Shown here: piece by piece, positions 7,174 to 12,085 of the stretch | Numbering within the stretch: the stretch's first letter is position 1 | How the letters are laid out: each line of letters opens with the position of its first letter | The notes under the pieces: model-generated | The model's input: only the letters and a program-made list of their open reading frames with translations | The model's database searches: none | What the model was told of the DNA's origin: nothing | Program-made: the position numbers and the translations under genes | NCBI GenBank assembly: GCA_947575935.1 | Contig: CANPPM010000053.1 | Span: forward strand, 1-12,085 | Source of the DNA: an uncultured Butyricicoccus sp. | GTDB taxonomy: Bacteria > Bacillota > Clostridia > Oscillospirales > Butyricicoccaceae | Direction of reading: 5' to 3' | DNA length: 12,085 nt

Positions 7174-7315
7174 ATTGCCGGTTCTGTTTGCAGGAGGGGC
7201 CAGTAAGTAGGAAGTCCGCAATTTTGTACGAATCTGCATGATCCCCCCTGTTTTGATGCAAAGGGGAAACCTTTTCTGAAGCAGGAGAAACGAATCAAAG
7301 AGGAGACGAACCGTT

Positions 7316-8803
7316 ATGATGGGAACGGTCACCCTGACCGGCGCAGGGCCTGGCGGCAGTGAACTATTGACACAGGCAGGCGCGGAAGCACTGCGGACAG
7401 CCGGCGCGGTGCTCTATGACCGGTTGGTCAGCGCTGAAATCCTGGCGCTGATCCCGGATTGTGCCGTCCGGATCTGTACGGACGGGGACCGCGGCCGGTA
7501 TCCAATGCCGCGGGAGGAGATCCATGCGCTTCTGCTTCGCTTTGCACAGCAGGGAAAAACTGTCGTCCGCCTCAGGGCTGGGGACAGCTTTCTGTTGGAA
7601 CACGACAGCGAAACGGGCGCGTTTTTGCGGGCGCATGGCGTCCCGTTCCGCTTGATCCCATCCGTATCAGGCGTGCTGGCATGCCCCGCGCTCGCAGGCA
7701 TTCCGCTCATGCACCGCCGTCTCAGTACATCGATGCATATCCTTACGGCACATCCTCAAAGTAAGGAAGCGCCGCTTGACTATAAGTCCCTTGTACGGTT
7801 GGGCGGTACACTGGTCTTTCTGCTGGAGGGAGGCGGCTTGCCTGCGGTGTGCGCCGGGCTGCTGGCTGCTGGCATGTCGCCGGATACCCCGGCAGCACTG
7901 TTGGGAGACGGGGCACAGACTTCCCTGCACAAAAGCGCGACCGTATCTACGCTGCCCGCCCTGCTCCCCCAAACGGGGCTGAACGGTTCTGCAGTGGCGG
8001 TAATCGGCGCAGTATGCGCGCTGCGCAATCCGTCCGGCGGGTCCGCTCCGCTGCCGCTGCATGACCGTACATTCGTCGTCACCCGCCCCAGGGAGCGGGC
8101 AGAGGCGCTGTCCAGCCGCCTGCAGGCGCTTGGCGCGGCAGTATTGGCGCGTCCCTGCATTCAAACTGTACTCCGCGCCGACTTGCGCCCGCTGGCGCAG
8201 GCGGTTGCTGTCCCGCATGACTGGACCGTTTTTACCAGCCCGGCCGGCGTGCACCTAGCTGTGCAGGCACTGCGTAACATTGGGCGCGACCTGCGGGCCG
8301 TATATGGGAGCCGGCTGGCCGCCGTCGGACCGGCCACAGCAGAGGCCCTGGCCGCCTACGGTTTGACCGCCGACCTGGTGCCCGACTGCTTTGACGGCGA
8401 ACATCTGGCGGAAGCCCTTGCGGCGTCCTCCCCCGGACAGACGGTGCTCCTCCTGCGCGGCTCGGGCGGCAGCGAAGCGCTGGTATCCAGGCTCTTGGCC
8501 GCTGGTATGCCGGTGCAGGCCCCCCCAATCTATGATACCGTATGTATCCAGGCCGCGGATCCGCTTTTGCAGGCACAGCTGCACGCGGGCGCCATTGACG
8601 CCGCAATTTTTGCAAGCGCCTCTGCCGTACGCGGGTTTGCAGCCGCAGCCGCAGGCTGCAGCCTATCCGGTCTGCCCGCAGTCTGCATCGGCCCACGGAC
8701 CGCACGGGAAGCCACGGCGTACGGCATGCAGGCTATGACCGCAGAAAACGCGTCCACCGACGCGCTGATCCACTGTATTTTGGAGGTTTTTTCTGATGTT
8801 TAA
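7316..8803 (+). CDS. cobA/hemD: Fused uroporphyrinogen-III C-methyltransferase (divergent) / uroporphyrinogen-III synthase
   Basis: Predicted 495 residues. Residues about 3-240 are a SUMT/CobA fold with GAGPGGSELLT, LYDRLVSAEIL, LAGIPLMHR and GGTLVFLLEG. Residues about 249-495 are a HemD domain with FVVTRPRERAEAL, DWTVFTSPAGV, RLAAVGPATAEALAAYGL, FASASAVRGFA and VCIGPRTAREATAYGM. HemD cyclises hydroxymethylbilane to uroporphyrinogen III; SUMT methylates it twice with S-adenosylmethionine to give precorrin-2. The HemD half looks intact. In the SUMT half, motifs normally near-invariant are changed: the GKRxGxH block reads TDGDRGRYP (55-63), the KGGDPFxFGRGxEE block reads RAGDSFLLEHDSET (87-100), and PGVTSA reads PSVSGV (115-120). 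Methylation activity is therefore doubtful. AGAGGAG lies 10 bases before the ATG at 7316; a second ATG follows directly. The end overlaps hemB. Confidence 0.9.
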   Translation: MMGTVTLTGAGPGGSELLTQAGAEALRTAGAVLYDRLVSAEILALIPDCAVRICTDGDRGRYPMPREEIHALLLRFAQQGKTVVRLRAGDSFLLEHDSETGAFLRAHGVPFRLIPSVSGVLACPALAGIPLMHRRLSTSMHILTAHPQSKEAPLDYKSLVRLGGTLVFLLEGGGLPAVCAGLLAAGMSPDTPAALLGDGAQTSLHKSATVSTLPALLPQTGLNGSAVAVIGAVCALRNPSGGSAPLPLHDRTFVVTRPRERAEALSSRLQALGAAVLARPCIQTVLRADLRPLAQAVAVPHDWTVFTSPAGVHLAVQALRNIGRDLRAVYGSRLAAVGPATAEALAAYGLTADLVPDCFDGEHLAEALAASSPGQTVLLLRGSGGSEALVSRLLAAGMPVQAPPIYDTVCIQAADPLLQAQLHAGAIDAAIFASASAVRGFAAAAAGCSLSGLPAVCIGPRTAREATAYGMQAMTAENASTDALIHCILEVFSDV

Positions 8804-9782
8804 TGCAACAATCCGTCCTCGCCGCCTGCGTGCCGGCGATACGCTGCGCCGCATGGTGCGCGAGACCCGGGTTTCGCCGGACAGCTTGGTCTATCCGGTA
8901 TTCATCGCAGAGGGCGCGCATATTTACCAAGAGATCCCGTCGCTGCCCGGGCAGTTTCACTATTCGCCGGATGAGCTGCCGCGCTTAGTCGAACGGCTGC
9001 AGCAGCACGGCGTCTCCCGGGTGCTGTTATTCGGCCTGCCGGCACAAAAGGATCCCCTGGGCTCTTCCGCGTGGGATGAAAACGGTGTGGTACAGCAGGG
9101 CATCCGCCGCCTGCGCGAGCTGCTGCCCGACCTCTATATCATCACTGATGTGTGCATGTGTGAATATACTTCCCACGGCCACTGCGGGGTACTGTGCGGA
9201 AATGAAGTCGACAACGACCGTACGCTGGAACGCCTTGCAGCGATTGCATGCAGCCATGCGCGGGCGGGCGCGGACATGGTCGCCCCCAGCGACATGATGG
9301 ATGGACGGGTAGCCGCCATCCGGGACGCACTCGACCGCAGCGGGTTTCAGAGCCTCCCGATCATGGCCTATTCGGCTAAATTCGCCTCCTCATTCTACGG
9401 CCCCTTCCGTGAAGCCGCGGGGTCTGCGCCCGCGTTCGGCGACCGGCGGTCCTATCAAATGGATTGGCACAACGCCCGCGAGGCAATGCGCGAGTGCGCG
9501 CTCGATATTGGGGAAGGCGCCGATATCATTATGGTCAAGCCCGCGCTGGCCTACCTGGATTTGATCCACGAAGCCCGCGCGCGCTTCGACCTCCCGCTGG
9601 CAGCCTACGCTGTCTCCGGTGAATATGCCATGACCAAGGCGGCGGCGGCAGCCGGGCTGATCGACGAGTACGGCGTAATGTGTGAATCCGCAATCGCAGT
9701 CTTTCGCGCGGGGGCCGATATCCTGATCACTTATTACGCCTGCGAGTTAGCGGACGCAATGCGCGCCGGCGTGATCGGGTAG
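8796..9782 (+). CDS. hemB: Porphobilinogen synthase (delta-aminolevulinic acid dehydratase)
   Basis: Predicted 328 residues, the normal length. The enzyme condenses two 5-aminolevulinate molecules to porphobilinogen in the cytoplasm, usually as an octamer. The zinc-type metal motif is present: C120, C122 and C130 within DVCMCEYTSHGHCG. The two active-site lysines are K195 (AYSAKFASSFYGPFREA) and K248 (IIMVKPALAYLDLI). Other family segments are MVAPSDMMDGRV and YAVSGEYAM. The ATG lies inside the end of cobA/hemD, an 8-base overlap, with GGAGG 9 bases upstream, implying translational coupling. The usual Clostridia neighbours hemA, hemC and hemL are not on either side here. Function is very secure. 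Confidence 0.97.
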   Translation: MFNATIRPRRLRAGDTLRRMVRETRVSPDSLVYPVFIAEGAHIYQEIPSLPGQFHYSPDELPRLVERLQQHGVSRVLLFGLPAQKDPLGSSAWDENGVVQQGIRRLRELLPDLYIITDVCMCEYTSHGHCGVLCGNEVDNDRTLERLAAIACSHARAGADMVAPSDMMDGRVAAIRDALDRSGFQSLPIMAYSAKFASSFYGPFREAAGSAPAFGDRRSYQMDWHNAREAMRECALDIGEGADIIMVKPALAYLDLIHEARARFDLPLAAYAVSGEYAMTKAAAAAGLIDEYGVMCESAIAVFRAGADILITYYACELADAMRAGVIG

Positions 9783-9797
9783 AGGATAGGACACAAA

Positions 9798-9834
9798 CGC
9801 GCCGCCAGCCCTGCAGCAGCGGGCCAGCGGCGCG
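9798..9834. terminator. GC-rich hairpin between convergent hemB and Uma2 genes
   Basis: CGCGCCGC (9798-9805) pairs with GCGGCGCG (9827-9834). After a CA/CA internal loop, GCCC (9808-9811) pairs with GGGC (9821-9824). The T-run is poor on both sides (AAATAT on plus; TTTGTGT on minus). It starts 15 bases after the hemB stop and probably ends both convergent transcripts. Confidence 0.65.
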
Positions 9835-9861
9835 AAATATCTGCCCAACGTCGTTCTCTCC

Positions 9862-10440
9862 CTAAAACCATGTGTAAAATACATCATGCAGAGAGATTGT
9901 CAGGTCGGCAAAGAGGGAACAGTGAAATTCCGTTACCAGTTCCTCTTTTTCCGCATCGGTTATCGACTCAAGAAAATAGTCGGGGTACAGGCTGTACAGG
10001 TTGTCCAGCAGAAACTTGCCGCCATGGAGCAGATACACCTCAATCGACTGGATCCGGGGATCTACAATCCAATATTCCCTAACGCCTGCCGATTCGTAGA
10101 TATCTTTCTTCCGCCCGCGGTCATAGCGGGCCGTGCCAGGGGAAAGCACCTCGACGACCAGCTCGGGCACGCCGTAAACGCCGTCCTCCCGAATCAGTTC
10201 CCTCCGGCATACAATCATCCCGTCCGGAACAAACCGGTTTTTTTCGGTTAGGCAAAGGGCGGTTCCATCGCCGAAAGGGATGCATCCCTTCCCTAATAAA
10301 AAATTCGAAAAAATGCGATAAATATTACCGGCCACCATATTATGAATAACTGCTGGACGCGGGGACAATAGAACGAGCTGCCCGTCGATCAATTCGTTCC
10401 AATCATCCCCCTGATTTGCCGGATGGTGCGTGGCTGCCAT
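9862..10440 (-). CDS. Uma2 family protein (DUF820, PD-(D/E)xK nuclease fold)
   Basis: Predicted 192 residues, the typical length for this family. The core reads FVPDGMIV (PD at 72-73), PELVVEVLSPGTARYDRGRK (E97 and K111/K112 as nuclease-fold candidates), then YESAGVREYWIVDP. The early segment ELIDGQLVLLSPRP is also typical. Members share a restriction-endonuclease-like fold but their biological role is not established; they are often multicopy in some bacteria. The ATG at 10440 is chosen because GGAGG lies 9 bases upstream; a longer frame has no support. It is monocistronic with its own promoter. I see no partner methylase or toxin/antitoxin gene. Confidence 0.88.
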   Translation of the reverse strand: MAATHHPANQGDDWNELIDGQLVLLSPRPAVIHNMVAGNIYRIFSNFLLGKGCIPFGDGTALCLTEKNRFVPDGMIVCRRELIREDGVYGVPELVVEVLSPGTARYDRGRKKDIYESAGVREYWIVDPRIQSIEVYLLHGGKFLLDNLYSLYPDYFLESITDAEKEELVTEFHCSLFADLTISLHDVFYTWF

Positions 10441-10491
10441 GGTGGATCGCCTCCGTTTCTTTTGGCTGCAGCACATATAATCCTACATTAT

Positions 10492-10520
10492 AGCATACCG
10501 CAGAACGGGAAGGATGTCAA
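10492..10520 (-). promoter_or_regulatory. Sigma-A promoter of the Uma2 gene
   Basis: Minus strand: TTGACA (10515-10520), a 17-base spacer, then TATGCT (10492-10497), about 50 bases before the ATG at 10440. An overlapping TATAAT lies 5 bases further downstream but at poor spacing. Confidence 0.75.
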
Positions 10521-10724
10521 GCCCAGGCGCCGTCCGTCCCTTTTGGGAAAAGGGTTGCCGGGGTATCGCCTTGGCAGTTTCTATAAAGCCAGGTTGACGC
10601 CATCATATGCTGTGCGCTGTAATCAGCCTGGCAAATCGGAATTTGTTAGGGACGCTATGCATGGTAAGGGGTGACAATTTGCATCTAATATTTGGGTTTA
10701 GCTTTGGAAGAGAGGTGTGGGAAT
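10521..10724. other. Non-coding stretch upstream of the small hydrophobic ORF
   Basis: No gene is recognised. It contains an inverted repeat described separately and turns markedly AT-rich after about 10670. A weak promoter-like pair for the plus strand is TTGACG (10594-10599), 18 bases, TGTAAT (10618-10623). Confidence 0.4.
10588..10632. repeat. Inverted repeat, 10-base arms with 25-base loop
   Basis: GCCAGGTTGA (10588-10597) faces TCAGCCTGGC (10623-10632). The arms pair fully with one G-T wobble. It could be an RNA stem in a transcript toward the small ORF or a regulator site. It lies over the weak promoter-like pair, so the two readings compete. No T-run follows. Confidence 0.5.
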
Positions 10725-10832
10725 ATGAATTTTACTGTCCTCGCAGGAATTGGAATTTTACTTGTTTTAACGATAAATAGTAAAAGAATATATATTGTGG
10801 CAGGGGCTCTACAAGCGGTTCATATAATATAG
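10725..10832 (+). CDS. Possible small hydrophobic peptide, 35 residues
   Basis: A 35-codon frame beginning MNFTVLAGIGILLVLTINS and ending in QAVHII. A ribosome-site-like GAGAGGTGTGG lies just upstream, about 8-10 bases from the ATG. Residues about 3-17 form one hydrophobic helix, followed by SKR and a second hydrophobic stretch. This resembles a single-span membrane peptide. The segment is visibly more AT-rich than its neighbours, and a strong terminator follows 45 bases after the stop. It is not recognised as any family. It might be a small membrane protein, a type I toxin-like peptide, a gene remnant, or chance; no antisense RNA can be shown. Confidence 0.35.
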   Translation: MNFTVLAGIGILLVLTINSKRIYIVAGALQAVHII

Positions 10833-10876
10833 TATGCGGGGAACCGGCAGCACAAAATGCTGCTGTTGCAACTGCA

Positions 10877-10912
10877 AAAGCTCCCAGAACCAGATGGTTC
10901 TGGGAGCTTTTC
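10877..10912. terminator. Near-perfect bidirectional terminator
   Basis: A 15-16-bp uninterrupted stem, AAAAGCTCCCAGAACC with its exact complement, loop AGAT, flanked by A and T runs on the two sides. It overlaps the stop codon region of the minus-strand tocopherol-cyclase-like gene and also closes the plus-strand small ORF. Confidence 0.92.
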
Positions 10913-11807
10913 ATAACCTTTTTGGCAATGCAGAGTATTCAAAGCTGGCGTTTGGGTCTGTGTGCTGGAATAGGAGGTCCGTCCCGTGCCAAAAACGATA
11001 GCGCACTTCCGCACAAAGGCTCTCATGGATCGTGCGCTCCATGCGGCCTTCTACCGGTGCACGGAGGGCCTGTCTCCGCTCGTGCAGCAGTTCCGCTTCC
11101 AGACGGTATTTCCCCTGACGGATCACCGCTCCTGATTTGGACCACACCTCAATTTTAGCGCCCCGATAGGTTGCCAGGCGGTACTCCCGGTCGCGGGTAA
11201 AGACAGAGCAGATACATCCGGTGAAATGCCCCACAGGCAGAGGAATTGCTGCAACCGCGAGCATCAGGCTGCCTCGCTCCGGCCCGTCCCACAGACACTG
11301 GGTCCAGAGGTACTCGCTGGGGAAGGAGCAGCCCCGGTCTGTCTCAACGTACCCGATTCCATCCGTGAAATCCAGATGCTCGCCGTTCAATTCCAGCACG
11401 CCTTCCAGGGAGTGTCCCATGCTGATAACGCCGTGGGAACACTGCATTCCTGCAAAAAATCGGAACGGCCCCATGATGTCGGACCGAAGGACGGTAAAGG
11501 GACCATAGCGCAGTGTACCCTGGAGGGAAAGATCCCCCTGCCGGATATGGAGAGTAATTCCCTGCCTGCCAAAACTGGACTGCCCAACTTGAATGTGAAG
11601 CGGCTGCCGTGAGACCTGCAGTTGCGCCTCGGAGTACTCCAGCCACCATGACTGATCCTTTGAAACAACCTGGAGAGAAGTGGTGCAGCGTCCACCGCCG
11701 TCAATATGGAACGCAGGAATCAGCGCAAGGACCTGTCCGCGAGGGTTCTGATGCTTCCAATACCACCCCTCAAAATATGGGCCTGTCCCACTCGTACCAA
11801 AGTTCAT
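10911..11807 (-). CDS. Tocopherol-cyclase-like family protein
   Basis: Predicted 298 residues with the PF14249 pattern. Near the N-terminus GPYFEGWYWKHQNP; in the middle HSLEGVLELNG and GIGYVETDRGCSFPSEYLW; later HFTGCICSVF and YRLATYRGAKIEVW. In plants and cyanobacteria this family closes the chromanol ring of tocopherols. Clostridia do not make tocopherol, so the substrate here is unknown; related folds (AttH/CrtC) act on lipids. No signal peptide or membrane segment is seen. The start is set at the ATG at 11807, with GGGGTG about 7 bases upstream; a GTG three codons earlier is possible but would use up that site. A hairpin and a 9-codon upstream ORF precede it. Family call is good, function is open. 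Confidence 0.83.
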   Translation of the reverse strand: MNFGTSGTGPYFEGWYWKHQNPRGQVLALIPAFHIDGGGRCTTSLQVVSKDQSWWLEYSEAQLQVSRQPLHIQVGQSSFGRQGITLHIRQGDLSLQGTLRYGPFTVLRSDIMGPFRFFAGMQCSHGVISMGHSLEGVLELNGEHLDFTDGIGYVETDRGCSFPSEYLWTQCLWDGPERGSLMLAVAAIPLPVGHFTGCICSVFTRDREYRLATYRGAKIEVWSKSGAVIRQGKYRLEAELLHERRQALRAPVEGRMERTIHESLCAEVRYRFWHGTDLLFQHTDPNASFEYSALPKRL

Positions 11808-11816
11808 TGTTATCAC

Positions 11817-11843
11817 CCCAGATTCAGTTTTCCCTGAATTGGG
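11817..11843 (-). promoter_or_regulatory. Hairpin overlapping the ribosome site of the tocopherol-cyclase-like gene
   Basis: On the minus strand CCCAATTCAG (11843-11834), loop GGAAAA, then CTGAAT, a bulged C and TGGG (11827-11817). The 3' arm covers most of the GGGG that would serve as ribosome site for the ATG at 11807. It could mask initiation unless melted by a ribosome or otherwise unfolded. Confidence 0.45.
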
Positions 11844-11847
11844 AATT

Positions 11848-11877
11848 TTATTGGGACTCGTTCTTTGCCTGTTCCAT
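11848..11877 (-). CDS. Possible 9-codon upstream ORF (leader peptide)
   Basis: AGGAGG (11892-11887) lies exactly 9 bases before an ATG that opens the frame MEQAKNESQ and stops at TAA, 4 bases before the hairpin at 11843. The ribosome site is better than that of the downstream gene. It may be a leader peptide that couples translation, or a remnant of a lost gene. No codon run suggests amino-acid sensing. Confidence 0.35.
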   Translation of the reverse strand: MEQAKNESQ

Positions 11878-11980
11878 ACCCCGACGCCTCCTGACCCTTT
11901 TTATGAAAAATCACCCGCATGTTTACGTATTCTTATCTGTTACCGGCATTTTCTCCTGACCATCCACACATACTGGATGT

Positions 11981-12085
11981 ATGGAGTCGATTATTCTGCA
12001 TTCAGATATGAACAACGTCTATGCCAGCGTGGAAATGCTGTACGATACGACGCTGCGGGACAAACCTATCGCTGTGGCGGGTGAC
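11981..12085 (+). CDS. dinB: Y-family DNA polymerase (DinB/UmuC-like), 5' part only
   Basis: The first 35 codons are present and the gene runs off the window. They read MESIILHSDMNNVYASVE and then a segment ending LRDKPIAVAGD. This is the N-terminal signature of DNA polymerase IV-like proteins: D9 is the first catalytic metal-binding Asp, and Y14 matches the steric-gate position that excludes ribonucleotides. The enzyme copies damaged DNA with low fidelity. The ATG at 11981 is supported by alignment to the family start; the upstream GGAT is a weak ribosome site. No clear LexA box of the CGAACNNNNGTTCG type is visible in the 170 bases upstream. Whether it is a DinB or a mobile-element UmuC type cannot be told from this part. 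Confidence 0.88.
   Translation, partial: MESIILHSDMNNVYASVEMLYDTTLRDKPIAVAGD

Noticed and set aside
7174..7315. Possible cobalamin or other riboswitch before cobA/hemD
   Set aside because: The gap is only 142 bases and shows none of the conserved blocks of a cobalamin riboswitch; only a weak CCCCT/AGGGG stem is visible.
7667..8254. A 195-codon open frame on the minus strand
   Set aside because: It is antisense to cobA/hemD, rich in Arg, Gln and Gly without domain likeness; a frame shadow.
11839..12084. A plus-strand frame overlapping the polymerase start
   Set aside because: It is out of frame with the clear Y-family N-terminus and begins at a TTG with no ribosome site.

Overview
The window looks like chromosomal DNA from a GC-rich anaerobic Firmicute, most likely a gut-type Clostridia member of the Oscillospiraceae/Ruminococcaceae kind. 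The clues are a tetrahydrofolate (THF) riboswitch in front of a folate ECF-transporter gene, an NfnAB-type electron-bifurcating transhydrogenase, a secreted copper-amine-oxidase-N-like (stalk) protein, strong GGAGG ribosome sites and near-consensus TTGACA-N17-TATACT promoters. This placement is an inference; no rRNA or other taxonomic marker is present. I see no prophage, transposase, CRISPR array, tRNA or rRNA.

Layout. (1) 82-885: an XRE/Cro-type regulator on the minus strand with its own sigma-A promoter and a strong hairpin terminator. (2) 1302-2139: a minus-strand folT unit, in the order promoter, THF riboswitch, possible overlapping terminator, folT. (3) 2256-4574: a divergent plus-strand operon nfnA-nfnB. 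(4) 4580-6007: a minus-strand gene for a secreted protein with a signal peptide, a DFDNDD-type calcium-loop-like segment and C-terminal stalk repeats. (5) 6374-9834: a plus-strand run of a TauE/SafE-family exporter, a fused uroporphyrinogen-III methyltransferase/uroporphyrinogen-III synthase, and porphobilinogen synthase (hemB); the last two overlap by 8 bp. (6) 9862-10520: a minus-strand Uma2-family (DUF820) protein. (7) 10521-10912: an AT-rich gap with a possible 35-residue hydrophobic peptide gene and a near-perfect terminator. (8) 10911-11877: a minus-strand tocopherol-cyclase-like protein, preceded by a 9-codon upstream ORF and a hairpin that may mask its ribosome site. (9) From 11981: the first 35 codons of a Y-family DNA polymerase, cut by the window edge.

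How the genes work together. NfnAB balances NADH, NADPH and ferredoxin pools. The folT unit reads cellular reduced folate and adjusts folate uptake. The tetrapyrrole genes supply porphobilinogen and uroporphyrinogen III for sirohaem, corrinoid or haem. The most unusual points are the eroded signature motifs in the methyltransferase half of the CobA-HemD fusion, the terminator that would compete with the THF aptamer fold, and the leader-ORF/hairpin arrangement before the tocopherol-cyclase-like gene. All are readings from sequence alone; no similarity search or folding program was run.
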